From the NCBI GenBank assembly GCA_963764235.1, contig CAVXRO010000009.1:1-64000 (forward strand): 64,000 nucleotides of DNA, given 5' to 3'. The notes beneath the pieces are model-generated. The model did no database searches, was not told the DNA's origin, and saw only the letters and a list, made by a program, of their open reading frames with translations. Position 1 is the first letter of the stretch, and every line of letters begins with the position of its first letter. Of this stretch, positions 7,901 to 16,848 are shown piece after piece. Origin of the DNA: DATFVA01 sp963764235 (lineage in GTDB: Bacteria > Bacteroidota > Ignavibacteria > Ignavibacteriales > Ignavibacteriaceae). The translations under genes and the position numbers were made by a program.

Positions 7901-9205
7901 GATAAAGAAAAGTTCGAAAATATAATTAACAATTTACTGTCTAATGCGTTCAAGTTTACACCTGAAGGCGGAGAAATTGGAGTTGAAATTAGCTGTCAAG
8001 CTGAACCTGGTTCAGCTTCTTCTGCCCAAAAAAAGATCCCGAAACAAGTTCGGGATGACAACTTTATAGAGATTACTGTTCGTGATACAGGTATAGGGAT
8101 ACCCGAAGAGAAACTTCCAAGGGTATTCGACCGGTTTTACCAGGTGGACGGGAGTCATAAAAAAGAGCATGAAGGAACAGGGATAGGTCTGGCCTTAACA
8201 AAAGAATTAATAGAGCTTCATAAGGGGACAATAGAAGTAAAAAGTACAGAGGGAAAAGGAACGATATTTACAATCAGAATCCCTCCGGGCAGCGGACATC
8301 TGCAGCCCAAAGAAATTTGCGAAGAGGAAATAGCGCAGGACGCTGATCGCGCGGCGCTGAAGGCGGCGGGTCATCCCGGAATTGAGGAGGAGATACAATT
8401 TAATGGCGGACTGGAACCGATTCCCGAACTGAATGAGGATGGATCGTCCCCTCTCCTGCTGATAGTTGAGGACAATAATGATGTGCGGAAGTATATAAAA
8501 GATAACCTTTCACAGGATTACAAAATTATTGAAGCCATAGATGGTGAAGACGGATGGAACAGAGTATTGTCCGATATTCCGGAATTAATTATCAGCGATG
8601 TGATGATGCCGAAAATGGACGGGTTTGAGCTGTGCAGAAAAATCAAGACAGATGAAAGGACAAGTCACATCCCGGTAATATTACTGACAGCCAAAGCCGC
8701 GAGTGAAGACAAGATAGAGGGATATGGAACCGGGGCGGATGAATACATTATGAAACCATTCGACAGAAATGAGCTTAAGGCAAGGATAAAGAACCTTATC
8801 GAACAGAGAAAAAGGATACACGAGCATTTCAGGCAGAACGGTTTAATTGAATTAGATGAATCGAAGATCACTCCGCTTGATAAGAAATTCCTGCAAAATA
8901 CAATCTGCCTGATAACTGGTAATATTTCCGATGACTCCTTCAACATAGAGAAACTGGCAGAAGGGCTGCATATGAGCCGTTCGGTCCTTCATAAGAAAAT
9001 CGTTTCGTTGACCGGGGAACCGCCGGTTGAGCTGGTAAAAGCAATAAGGATGACCAGAGCTGCCGAACTTATCCGCCTGAAAACAGGCAACATTTCTGAA
9101 ATTTCGTTAGAGGTCGGGTTCAAGAATCCGGCATACTTTTCCGAATGTTTCAAAAAACAGTTCGGTGTAACCCCTTCGCAGTATTCCCGCCGATTCAATC
9201 ATTAA
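4943..9205 (+). CDS. hybrid two-component system sensor/AraC regulator
   Basis: A 1420-residue protein with the full hybrid two-component (HTCS) layout. After an N-terminal hydrophobic segment (about residues 25-45) come two seven-bladed sets of Reg_prop repeats (about 50-700, many IWIGT or LWVGT strands), a Y_Y_Y domain (about 715-815), one membrane segment (about 825-845), a histidine kinase with phosphoacceptor His885 in ISHEFRTPL, an ATPase domain (N box NNLLSNAFKF, G boxes DTGIGIP and GTGIGLAL), a receiver with Asp1219 in SDVMMPKMDG and a C-terminal AraC helix-turn-helix. HTCS proteins sense oligosaccharides in the periplasm and activate polysaccharide-use genes; the secreted propeller protein downstream is a likely target. 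The ATPase domain contains an extra segment at about residues 1019-1042 made by a palindromic element. Confidence 0.97.
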   Translation: MRQQENIWAEDDRFSSSDTTSSYNIIRIFISGLIFFFFSQSIFSQFDSPVFETISVEDGLPENSVTCMLQDYLGYMWFGTKNGLVKYDGYSIKVFKPDTARNKNISGRVILNLYEDKSNALWVGTLDGLNKFNREDESFTSYRFNPNDPNSISSDSVHTIYEDKFGRLWIGTFGGLNLFNRENEKFTRFYFIDSKSKAISSIQQNQYSISINCIMDDPLSEDLLLGTSLKGLWKFNFNEKQISKYEFKDAADVNKELGSIQNFCKSRDGRIWMTTINSVSCLDPVSNDFKCYFDFPVKGPESYAEPYYLSGSIIEDHYGNIAAGFFAEEKGLIYLNPNTGEINIYELMPGGSRNSWLNKIHSLYEDRSGIIWIGTWSFGVKKWKRYDNKFAVLQSNGGDSNALSSPTVYSLICDPKGYTWYCTPKGLDKYDQRTHKYTHYLKDEKCVTDFMVFAMIMDNTGALWLGTSICGLVKFDPQNATYHYYLNDPNKMNLIHKTVMYLLQDHLGYIWIGTVGYGVYQYNPENGNLTQYKNDPDDSLSLSENEVVSLLEDHNGNLWVGTNAGGLNKLNRETGKFSHVGFKNCLALYEDSENRFWVSEYLSGLNLFDTERLKVIENYSQDNGLASNSITGITEDDNKNLWFISDAGISRVNPETGRVKNFAVENKLSNVFNFYIPYCTGMGIDGTLYINTRAGLVILNPESIKDDPTPPQVVISKLSLFNRPGDNLNYKGFIPETKEVTLPYDQNDLRFDYAGLQFNEPGKNTYKYILENFNEDWVDAGTQRNATYTNLNPGEYNFRVKAANRDGVWSPKDASIKIIILPPWWKTTTTYILYILFITGLIYLTWKLQMKRIRIKQQYEMSRFEAEKLHEVDGIKSRFFTNISHEFRTPLTLIIGPVKQLSEKIADEKVKEVLKVVHRNADKLLTLVNQLLDISKIESGNMKLQTAEQNIAALIKAITLSFTSYAERKKIKLSFSSRPDRIPAYIDKEKFENIINNLLSNAFKFTPEGGEIGVEISCQAEPGSASSAQKKIPKQVRDDNFIEITVRDTGIGIPEEKLPRVFDRFYQVDGSHKKEHEGTGIGLALTKELIELHKGTIEVKSTEGKGTIFTIRIPPGSGHLQPKEICEEEIAQDADRAALKAAGHPGIEEEIQFNGGLEPIPELNEDGSSPLLLIVEDNNDVRKYIKDNLSQDYKIIEAIDGEDGWNRVLSDIPELIISDVMMPKMDGFELCRKIKTDERTSHIPVILLTAKAASEDKIEGYGTGADEYIMKPFDRNELKARIKNLIEQRKRIHEHFRQNGLIELDESKITPLDKKFLQNTICLITGNISDDSFNIEKLAEGLHMSRSVLHKKIVSLTGEPPVELVKAIRMTRAAELIRLKTGNISEISLEVGFKNPAYFSECFKKQFGVTPSQYSRRFNH
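7998..8056. repeat. double-palindrome element inserted in frame in the kinase gene
   Basis: Two perfect inverted repeats lie side by side: AAGCTGAACC-T-GGTTCAGCTT at 7998-8018 and ATCCCGAA-ACAAG-TTCGGGAT at 8036-8056. Together they encode about 20 extra residues (SSAQKKIPKQVRDD and flanks) between two conserved parts of the ATPase domain, where related kinases have only a short loop. The frame is kept. The second palindrome resembles the short interspersed repeats with a TCATCCCGAA core found in many bacterial genomes. No other full copy was noticed in this window. Confidence 0.6.
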
Positions 9206-9300
9206 AAGACAAATCTGTAAGATTCTGCTACAAATCTGGTAGAAATATCGCCCCAAAAAACCTTACTTGATAGCGTAAAATAATCCGGAGACAGGGCGAG

Positions 9301-9612
9301 ATGAAAGCTTCAATTACCGGAAATAACTTAATACCGACAGAATTCTACCTAAGCCAGAACTACCCGAATCCTTTCAGCGGTAAGACGACCATAAAATACA
9401 GTCTGCCTGCGGAAACAAGAGTGAAATTGACGGTTTTTGATTCGAAAGGTGAAATGATAAGGAAACTGGTGGATGAAGTAAAAAGTGCAGGGACATATGA
9501 AATCGAATTTGAATTACAGTCAGCCGGTACCAGCCTGGCCGAAACTACTTTTTTCTATCACCTTGAAGCAGGCAGTTATTCCAGTCTTAAGAAAATGACT
9601 TTAATGAAATGA
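9301..9612 (+). CDS. stand-alone T9SS type A sorting domain protein
   Basis: A 103-residue protein that consists almost entirely of a type IX secretion sorting domain: FYLSQNYPNPFSGKT at residues about 17-31, then the usual immunoglobulin-like strands, ending in FYHLEAGSYSSLKKMTLMK. Sorting domains normally sit at the C-terminus of a larger exported protein, but this ORF has no signal peptide and no passenger. The upstream 95 bases after the sensor gene contain no alternative start in frame with a signal peptide. It may be the tail left after loss of a cargo domain, or a member of a family of short solitary sorting domains. The ribosome binding site is weak. Confidence 0.65.
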   Translation: MKASITGNNLIPTEFYLSQNYPNPFSGKTTIKYSLPAETRVKLTVFDSKGEMIRKLVDEVKSAGTYEIEFELQSAGTSLAETTFFYHLEAGSYSSLKKMTLMK

Positions 9613-9645
9613 ATTCCAGATCAAAACAATAAAAAGGAGGTTCGT

Positions 9646-11241
9646 ATGAATTTCAAGTACAATTTTTCAGCTTCTGTTAAATTGATTCCGGCTGTTTTTC
9701 TTCTTGTGATCCTTTGTGCAATGAACGGCCAGGCACAAACACAATGGACCAAGGATCTCAATAATCCGGTTCTAATTCCCGGTTCATCCGGAGAATGGGA
9801 TGACGGCGGGTTTGCGGGTCAGTCGGTTTTGTACGATTCCAATGAGGGGATCTATAAAATGTGGTACGGTGCTTCCGACGGAAATAATTTCCGTATCGGC
9901 TATGCAACTTCGTCTGATGAGATAGGGTGGACAAAATATGACGATCCATCAACTTCTGCTCCTCCCTATGCTGAAAGTGATCCGGTACTTGGGTTAGGAC
10001 CCGGTGCTTTTGAAACCGTTTGGGTTTATTTTCCCCAGGTGATCTTTGACGGTACAACTTATCATATGTGGTATGCCGGTACAAACGGAACCACAGATCG
10101 GGTAGGTTATGCCACTTCTCCTGATGGGATAGTCTGGACAAAGGATACGCAGCATAACCCCGTAATAAATGTTGGAGCCTCGGGAACCTGGGATGATGCA
10201 GCTGTAGATCCCGGACCTGTTCAGTATGACGGAACAACTTTTGAGATGATCTATAACGGTTCTGACGGACCGGTTTACCAGGGCGGGTACGCGACTTCAA
10301 CTGATGGTTTTACCTGGAACAAATCACCGGACATAGTCCTACCCGTGGGTTCAGGTTCAAGCTGGGATTACCCCAGGGTAAATCCTTCGTCTGTAGCCTA
10401 TAATTCTTATCTATCTAAATATTTTATGTTTTATACGGGCGGAGTATTCGGTTACTGGAAGATAGGTTATGCCGTGGCAGAATCTTTTGAAGGCCCATGG
10501 ACAAAGCATCCGTCAGTTATGATGGAGGGAACGCCGGGAGAATGGGATGAGCAGACAACGGCATTTCCATACGTACTTTACGACCCTGATGAAGAGTTGT
10601 ATAAAATGTGGTATATGGGTACCAGTGCTACTGTCGGTCCTGAAGGAGGTAAGATCGGCTATGCAACGGCTGTGATAATCCTTCCGGTTGAATTAACTTC
10701 ATTTGCAGCCTTATCGGATGGTAAAGAGATAATACTCAGCTGGACCACTGCAACGGAGCTTAACAATCGGGGATTCGAAATACAAAGAAGCATTGATGGG
10801 ACAGGATTTTTCACTGTCGGATTTGTTGAAGGTAAAGGAACAACAACGAATCCACAGCGTTACAGTTATAGTGATAAAAACCCGGGTAACGGAAAAATTT
10901 TCTACAGGTTGAAACAAGTTGATTTTAATGGCAGTTATGAATATTCAGATGTAATTGAAGTCGATTTTAAAGCATTCAACTCATACCTGCTCGAACAGAA
11001 TTATCCTAATCCTTTCAACCCCACAACAACGATAGGATTCGGTATACAGCAAAAATCTAATGTAAAGATCAGTATTCTGAATGCACTTGGGGAGGAAGTT
11101 GCTGTAGTGCTGAATGAAGAAAAAGAATCCGGATATCACCAGGTAGAATTCAATGCAGCTAATCTGCCGAGCGGAGTTTATTTCTACCAGATTAAAGCAG
11201 GAGAATATACGGGCACTAAGAAGATGATCCTTCTAAGATAG
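9646..11241 (+). CDS. secreted five-bladed beta-propeller protein (GH43/GH130-like fold) with T9SS sorting domain
   Basis: A 531-residue protein with a strong AAGGAGG site and a signal peptide ending near GQAQ (residue 30). Residues about 35-345 contain five repeats, each with a MWYxG or related strand followed by IGYATS, the pattern of the five-bladed propeller shared by glycoside hydrolase families 43, 32 and 130. Clear catalytic residues of a specific family could not be assigned. A linker with an FN3-like segment (about 350-440) leads to the C-terminal sorting domain, YLLEQNYPNPFNPTTT, ending KKMILLR. It should be exported across the outer membrane and probably acts on or binds a polysaccharide under control of the sensor upstream. 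Confidence 0.88.
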   Translation: MNFKYNFSASVKLIPAVFLLVILCAMNGQAQTQWTKDLNNPVLIPGSSGEWDDGGFAGQSVLYDSNEGIYKMWYGASDGNNFRIGYATSSDEIGWTKYDDPSTSAPPYAESDPVLGLGPGAFETVWVYFPQVIFDGTTYHMWYAGTNGTTDRVGYATSPDGIVWTKDTQHNPVINVGASGTWDDAAVDPGPVQYDGTTFEMIYNGSDGPVYQGGYATSTDGFTWNKSPDIVLPVGSGSSWDYPRVNPSSVAYNSYLSKYFMFYTGGVFGYWKIGYAVAESFEGPWTKHPSVMMEGTPGEWDEQTTAFPYVLYDPDEELYKMWYMGTSATVGPEGGKIGYATAVIILPVELTSFAALSDGKEIILSWTTATELNNRGFEIQRSIDGTGFFTVGFVEGKGTTTNPQRYSYSDKNPGNGKIFYRLKQVDFNGSYEYSDVIEVDFKAFNSYLLEQNYPNPFNPTTTIGFGIQQKSNVKISILNALGEEVAVVLNEEKESGYHQVEFNAANLPSGVYFYQIKAGEYTGTKKMILLR

Positions 11242-11277
11242 AATCAAGTGAAAATATACTGTTTTCAAAGGAAATAG

Positions 11278-11308
11278 AGACAGGGATCACCGCAGGTAAT
11301 CCCTGTCT
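11278..11308. terminator. hairpin downstream of the propeller gene
   Basis: AGACAGGGAT (11278-11287) pairs perfectly with ATCCCTGTCT (11299-11308) across an 11-base loop. It lies 36 bases after the stop codon and just before a second hairpin with a T run. Confidence 0.6.
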
Positions 11309-11322
11309 TCCGTCCAGTATAT

Positions 11323-11356
11323 AAAACCTCGAGAATAGTTTGTTTTCGAGGTTTTT
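11323..11356. terminator. rho-independent terminator
   Basis: AAAACCTCGA (11323-11332) pairs with TCGAGGTTTT (11346-11355), and the 3' arm runs into a T tract. This is a standard intrinsic terminator and closes the sensor/propeller transcription unit. The A tract on the 5' side could let it work in the other direction too. Confidence 0.75.
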
Positions 11357-11494
11357 CATTTTAAATACAGATCATATCAGGCCCATTTAGGGTAGTTTAG
11401 GATAGTCATGGTCATTTTTTGGGTATAGCAACAATAATCAAAGTTATTTGTAACAATCTTCAATTTACGAATTTCTTTATATAAATTCTGAAAT

Positions 11495-13671
11495 TTAATC
11501 TGCCTCTAATTCTATTTTTGCTAAGCCATAAATAGTTAATTTTGGGAAAGTAAAAATTGCAAAGTTTACATCATCCTGTTTTTTGTTTTCATATTTTAAT
11601 TTTTGCATATCTCCTAATTCTCCGCTATACGTTATATTCTTTACTGAGAGACCTTTTGGAATGGCAATTTGTGTTTTGATATCTGCTGCCGGCGTTATAT
11701 CACCGTCAACTGTTACATTATAATTAACGAAATGGATAAGTAAATGTTCATCATTCTTGCGCATTGCACTAAATTCAACAAACTTATTATTTCCCTCAAT
11801 CATTGTTATTTTTGAATTGAGTAATTTTACAGATTCCTCTGCGATTAATTCTAATTTAGCGCGTAAGTCCGGATTTATATTATCCCGCGTATAAGCTTCC
11901 GGTACATCTGCAAAAACATCTACCATTGACGAACCGAAAAATGTTCCTTCTTTCTGTTCATACTTAGTAAGGAATTTATTATCCGGAATTTGTAAGGGTA
12001 TAAATAGTATTTTGCCGCTGCCAATATGTTTTAGATTCTTTCCTTTGAGGATAGTCTGATAATTGCGCGGCTTCTAAAAGAGGGATATTTTTATTTGCAA
12101 GATTATACTGGTCTTTAATACCAGCTAGCACCCAGAACAATCAGGCTTCCTCCTTTATTAACAAATTCTACTAATGCATTTTGTTTTTCCAAACTTAATA
12201 ATGGTATACAGGGCAGTATTATTAAATCAAATTGATTTATTTTATTTGTCAGTAAATCATCTTCAACTATAAATACATGTGATATTCCTTTATCAGCAAA
12301 AACTCTTGAAGTACTAAATGCGAAACTTTGTTCATCAGCAAGGTACTGATTTATTGAGCCCAATATTCCAATATTACTATAGAGCCTTGATCCTATAAGA
12401 TCCGAACGGTTTTCTGCAAGAAATGAATACATATCAGTAGCACCCTGCGGTGTTTCCCGTTTCTCTCTGAAGATGCATTGATTTGCAACAGCTTCAGCAA
12501 TATTTATCTGCGACATCGCACTAAGGCATTTCTCAGTAGGATTTGGAAATATTGGCGGTGTTATTTCAGTAGCGTAAACAATTACTGGTTTACCATGGGC
12601 GGCGGCGACGACATACTTTAGCGCAGGACTGTTTGTAATTTTAACACCATCTTTATTTCTTGGTGCGGCATCTAAATACTCCTGCATTTCCGAATAGATG
12701 AAATCGTCATAACCATCTCTGCCCAGCATTTCAATATTTCCTGCTGCAAGATACGCGATGGGGCCAAAGCCAAATCCCCCGAATACATTACCGGACACCA
12801 TAAAATGCGGATTATATTTACGGGCAACTGTTCGCATATGTTTATGGAAATCAGCAACCTGAGTACCCCGGTAAGTTATCCATTCCATCCAGAATTTTTC
12901 ACCGGATTTTTCCGGCAGTTTTATTTTTTCATAATCAGTAATGCCATATTTTTCTTTACTAATATCGGATGGGAGGTTTTTATGTAAGTATTCAATAAAT
13001 CCTTTTTTTGAATATTTATCGTAAGATGTTTCCTCCGCAATTTGAGTCCAATCGATATATGAACCATCTATTCCGGTTTCAGCCTGCGCACGTATTTTTC
13101 CTTCCATCATCTTAGATAACCCGGATTTACCGGAACACCCCAGGCCTCAAAACCTTCATCAGTTTCTTTACCATAGGGTGCATAGCGATAATACGGGAAA
13201 CTTCCATCGGGTCTGATCATTAACCAGGTAGTAGGATCTTCTGCCGGTTTAGGACCAATGTAGTCTTTAAAATCATCCCATCTCTCATTGTAGAATTTTA
13301 GAAAATTAATCTGTTCTTTTTTAGGAATATCTTTATTTGATTCTGAATTTCCATTTAGTGAAGTAGAAAGGTATCTAAGAACTATATAGCCTTTATTATG
13401 ATATGACTCATTAAACTTTTTAGCATTTTCCATCAGACTATCAAATTCCGCCCTGGTCACTTCGTCTATATTCGGAGCGCCGCTGCCAAATGTAACAGTC
13501 ATATTATTTTTTTTAAGAAATTCCAGATCTGATTTTTGTCCTAATATCCAATGTCCCCAATCAGTATTTGGTTTCCAGTTGTTCTGGGCACTTGCTGAAC
13601 CATAGAAAATTAAGATTACTATAAAAACAACTGTTGGGGGTCAGATAAAAATTCTTGTTTATTACTGGCAT
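11495..13671 (-). pseudogene. frameshifted secreted GH42-like glycoside hydrolase
   Basis: A once single gene of about 720 codons is now broken into pieces on the - strand. It starts at ATG 13671 with AAGGAG upstream; the signal peptide is split by a frame change at the G5 tract 13636-13640. Further frame changes fall near 13108, 12115 and 12048, where the reading continues directly in another frame. The large middle part reads as a TIM barrel (GYLR, IDGSYIDW, YATEITPP), then a Rossmann-like domain (FDLIILPCIPLLS, GGSLIVLG) typical of the trimerisation domain of GH42 beta-galactosidases, and a C-terminal beta-sandwich. The exact family is uncertain. At least four separate breaks make real decay more likely than sequencing error. 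Confidence 0.8.
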
Positions 13672-13753
13672 AAATTCTCCTTTATATTACTAATTCCTTT
13701 AATTACGTTTTAACTGAAAATCAATTAACTAATTTGACTCCGTTTAATAAGAT

Positions 13754-13930
13754 TTATTTTCGCAATCGATTCCTTAACAATTGATATAAATTCTTTTTAT
13801 AAAGATCGTCAGTGTTATTTAAAAAGCTTTTTACCCCGTTATCCCACGTTTCCCTCCACACCTTCGGCTCATCACTCACTAGTGCGCAGCTATCTCTTCT
13901 TATTGGTAATTTTCTGAAGTATCGGGAAGA
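13754..13930 (-). other. coding-like remnant
   Basis: One frame on the - strand reads about 55 residues of protein-like sequence (including VWRETWDNGVKSF and NLYQLLRNRLRK) to a TAA at 13754-13756. There is no ATG start and no recognised family. It is probably the 3' end of a lost gene. The rest of the 500 bases between 13672 and 14170 shows nothing else. Confidence 0.3.
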
Positions 13931-14170
13931 TTCTTAAAAAAACTTAACTTAGTCATAGCACCAAGTATCTAAGTATTTATCCATAGAGAAAATACTGGTA
14001 TTTAGGGTTAGCTGCAATCAAGATTGAATTTATAAGATTCGCGGATTATTTTGCAATAGCAATTATGGGTTTTAAGGGCACCGCAGGATAATGATCCACA
14101 ACCTCAGGAAAAGCAGTCAGGATTTGATATTTCAAAAATCAATATTTGCGAATTAGTTCCTGATGAATTA

Positions 14171-14548
14171 GTGGCAAAGACTCTGGGAGCAATAATAATT
14201 AAACCGGCTGTCAGCAGTAATTATGGCGTTACTAAAGGGTGCACGTATGTAATTGATCCTGCAGGTCCTGATAAAATCGAAAATTGTATTGTCTGGATCA
14301 ACCCCTCCTCAACATTTACAAGCACGGAAGATGAATTGGAAACTGCAAAAGGGCTTGGGCAGGAAGCTGCGGCTGAAAATCTCGAGGGGCTGGGTGATGA
14401 GGCATTCGTAGTCCATAATAAAACTGAGGAACAGTCAATAATTTACGTTCTGCTTAAAGATAAATTGAATTTACAGGTTGGTGCGGATCATTTTGAAGAT
14501 GCAAAAAAGCTAACGGAACTTATTCTATCTAAACTTAAGAATATTTAA
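14171..14548 (+). CDS. hypothetical protein, probably missing its N-terminus (DUF3558-like)
   Basis: The reading frame encodes 125 residues from GTG 14171, but protein-like sequence continues upstream in the same frame to about 14076 (APQDNDPQPQEK, then DISKINICELVPDELVAK), without a start codon. A hydrophobic stretch in another frame just before it (FAIAIMGFKG) looks like the end of a signal peptide, so a frame break near 14076 is likely. The ICELVPDELVAKTLG region followed by a glycine-rich CTY segment resembles small exported lipoproteins of the DUF3558 type. The function is unknown. A terminator follows at 14629-14666. Confidence 0.5.
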   Translation: MAKTLGAIIIKPAVSSNYGVTKGCTYVIDPAGPDKIENCIVWINPSSTFTSTEDELETAKGLGQEAAAENLEGLGDEAFVVHNKTEEQSIIYVLLKDKLNLQVGADHFEDAKKLTELILSKLKNI

Positions 14549-14628
14549 TAATAAAGAAGAAATACCTGTGAAGCCTCATAGAATACTGCGATGGCAGTTA
14601 TTTCATGGGTACCAACTCAATTTAGAAC

Positions 14629-14666
14629 AAAAAACCCAGGACGACTATACTTTTCCGGGTTTTTTT
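14629..14666 (+). terminator. rho-independent terminator
   Basis: AAAAACCCAGG ending at 14640 can pair with CCGGGTTTTT (14655-14664), followed by more T residues. It follows the 14171-14548 gene. The remaining bases up to the peptidase gene show no other feature. Confidence 0.6.
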
Positions 14667-14862
14667 ATACTGTGTGGAGAGGTTCAACCAATACAGGAAC
14701 AATTACGTCCTCATAATTAAAGGTTCATCAGCAGACTGTAAAATTAGTTTATCAACTATTCCAATTGCGATTTATGGCTGCATAGCTTAATTTAATTATT
14801 GGAAAAAGTTTGGGGAACTCTGCTTTCCTGTTTTTCGTCATTTAATGGGAGAAGTTTCGGAA

Positions 14863-16548
14863 ATGAAAAAAATCTTTGCACTGCTTTTTATTATCTCACT
14901 GTTTTCCTCATTTGATTCGTTTGCTCAAAGAAATAATTCTGTTACGGATTCAATAGCTCAGTTGATAAAGAATGAAGAGATGAACAATTCTAAAGTAATG
15001 GAAATTGTCAGCTATCTTACTGATGTGTACGGACCAAGATTAACTTTTTCTAACGAATTTAAACAGGCTGCAGATTGGGCCACTTCCGAAATGAAGGAAT
15101 GGGGATTGGAAAATGTTCATTTTGAAAAGTGGGGACCGGCGGGAAAAGGCTGGACATTAAAAAGTTTTTATGCCGAAGTTATTAATCCGCGTACGTTTCC
15201 GTTAATTGCTTATCCGGTTGCATGGTCGCCTTCCTTAAAAGGAACTGTTACAGGCGATGTTGTCTGGCTTAATGCAGTTTCTGAAAAAGATTTCGATGAA
15301 TATAAAGGAAAACTGAAGGGTAAGTTCGTACTGCTGAGCCCCGTGACAAATCTGCATCCGCATTTTACACCCGATGCAGAAAGATTGAATGATTCCACCC
15401 TGCTTCAATTCGCTGATGCGTATCAACAGGGACGGGATAGAAGATTCAGGTTCCCCAGAATGACAATGGGAAATTTCGATTCGGTATTCACACTCTTTAA
15501 ACAGTGGAGGCCCGGTATCGATTCAGCAGCAGTAACAAATCTTATTATTGAAAGAACGTTGGGACCGAAGAAACTTCAGTTTTGTGTTGACGAAGGCGCG
15601 GAAGCAGTTCTTACTGTTTCAAGAGGTGATGACGGAACAGTTTTTGTCCAGCAGGCAATGACACCCCAAAAAGAAGAAGACCGGAGTACACAACCTTTAC
15701 CGGTTTATGATCCAAAAGCTCCCCTGGTAATACCTCAGATTGTTGTTTCGGCAGAAAATTATAACCGAATGATACGAATGATTGAAAAAGGAGAAAAGCT
15801 GACCCTCCAGATTGAATTAAAAACGGAGATTACTAAACCGGATTCGGCATTTAATATTATAGGGGAAATACCCGGTACCGCTAAAAAGGATGAAGTTGTT
15901 CTGATTGGCGGCCATTTCGATTCGTGGCATGGGGGAACCGGGGCAACTGACAATGCCTGCGGAACTACGGTTTGTATGGAAGCAATGAGAATTTTGAAAA
16001 AACTTAAATTAACTCCGGAAAGGACTATAAGAATTGGATTGTGGGCCGGCGAGGAACAAGGTCTGCTTGGTTCGAGGGCTTACGTTGATCAGCACTTCGG
16101 GAAAAAGTCAGTAAATTATTATAGTGAAGCTTCAGCGGATGCCTCTGCTGCTGGTCCGGAAACGAAAGAAGAGTTTGATAATTTCTCTGTCTATTTTAAT
16201 GATGATAACGGAACAGGCAGGTTCAGAGGAATTTACCTGCAGGGAAATGAATCTGCACGATCAATTTTCCGTAAATGGCTGTATGAGTTTAACGACCCCG
16301 AAGCACAGACAATAAGCATCTCAAATACAGGGGGAACTGATCATCTTTCATTCGATAATGCGGGTTTGCCCGGATTTCAGTTTATTCAGGACCCGCTGGA
16401 TTACGACATCCGCACACATCATTCAAATATGGATGTTTATGACCGTCTGCAGAAAGATGACCTCGAACAGGCGGCAGAGATGATGGCATTCTTCGCATAT
16501 AAAGCGGCAATGATGGAAAACCGTTTCCCGGGAAAAGAGAAGGAATAA
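14863..16548 (+). CDS. secreted M28 family metallopeptidase (carboxypeptidase Q-like)
   Basis: A 561-residue exported protein. I chose ATG 14863, which begins directly with the signal peptide (MKKIFALLF to SFAQ), rather than ATG 14845, which adds six residues. A protease-associated-like insert (about residues 120-300) precedes the M28 zinc domain. Zinc ligands are visible: the His in GGHFDSWHGG, the Asp in ATDNACG, the Glu pair in WAGEEQG, an Asp in the FNDDNGTG region and a late His in RTHHSN. Such enzymes release amino acids or dipeptides from peptides. It stands alone, flanked by relic genes, so it probably has its own promoter. Confidence 0.93.
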   Translation: MKKIFALLFIISLFSSFDSFAQRNNSVTDSIAQLIKNEEMNNSKVMEIVSYLTDVYGPRLTFSNEFKQAADWATSEMKEWGLENVHFEKWGPAGKGWTLKSFYAEVINPRTFPLIAYPVAWSPSLKGTVTGDVVWLNAVSEKDFDEYKGKLKGKFVLLSPVTNLHPHFTPDAERLNDSTLLQFADAYQQGRDRRFRFPRMTMGNFDSVFTLFKQWRPGIDSAAVTNLIIERTLGPKKLQFCVDEGAEAVLTVSRGDDGTVFVQQAMTPQKEEDRSTQPLPVYDPKAPLVIPQIVVSAENYNRMIRMIEKGEKLTLQIELKTEITKPDSAFNIIGEIPGTAKKDEVVLIGGHFDSWHGGTGATDNACGTTVCMEAMRILKKLKLTPERTIRIGLWAGEEQGLLGSRAYVDQHFGKKSVNYYSEASADASAAGPETKEEFDNFSVYFNDDNGTGRFRGIYLQGNESARSIFRKWLYEFNDPEAQTISISNTGGTDHLSFDNAGLPGFQFIQDPLDYDIRTHHSNMDVYDRLQKDDLEQAAEMMAFFAYKAAMMENRFPGKEKE

Positions 16549-16558
16549 CGATTTCACT

Positions 16559-16651
16559 TCAGGAAATGGCCAGTATCCCCATAACAATAATTGCGTAGAA
16601 TGCTGATGCGGCAATTATTTCAAAGGTAATATATTTATTCTGTGCACTCAC
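16559..16651 (-). pseudogene. C-terminal fragment of a membrane protein
   Basis: A - strand frame reads VSAQNKYITFEIIAASAFYA and continues through a hydrophobic helix to a TGA at 16559-16561. It is coding-like, with one membrane segment, but has no proper start and no identified family. It adjoins two other relics. Confidence 0.3.
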
Positions 16652-16848
16652 AAATTCAGGAGTGGCGGACGAATAGGAATTACTATGAATGGTAAAACTG
16701 TTCCGCCAGAGTTGTTGTCTGAGTTAACTTGATCATCCTTTTGATAGAACGTTTTACTCCGGGGGATAATCTTCACCCGAGTTTTTTCGATTATTTCACC
16801 AAGTAATAGATAGCCTATATTTGAATATGAATATTTTTCTCCAGGCAT
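16648..16848 (-). pseudogene. serine hydrolase (beta-lactamase class C type) fragment
   Basis: The first 22 residues read MPGEKYSYSNIGYLLLGEII, the conserved segment around the YSN motif of the class C beta-lactamase and penicillin-binding serine hydrolase family. The rest of the frame diverges into non-homologous sequence, and neither the SxxK motif nor the rest of the domain is present. It is a relic of a gene that normally has 350-500 codons. Confidence 0.5.

Noticed and set aside
8326..8400. A second repeat element in the sensor linker (GGTCATCCCGG)
   Set aside because: Only a partial resemblance to the palindrome core and no inverted repeat; linkers here vary anyway.
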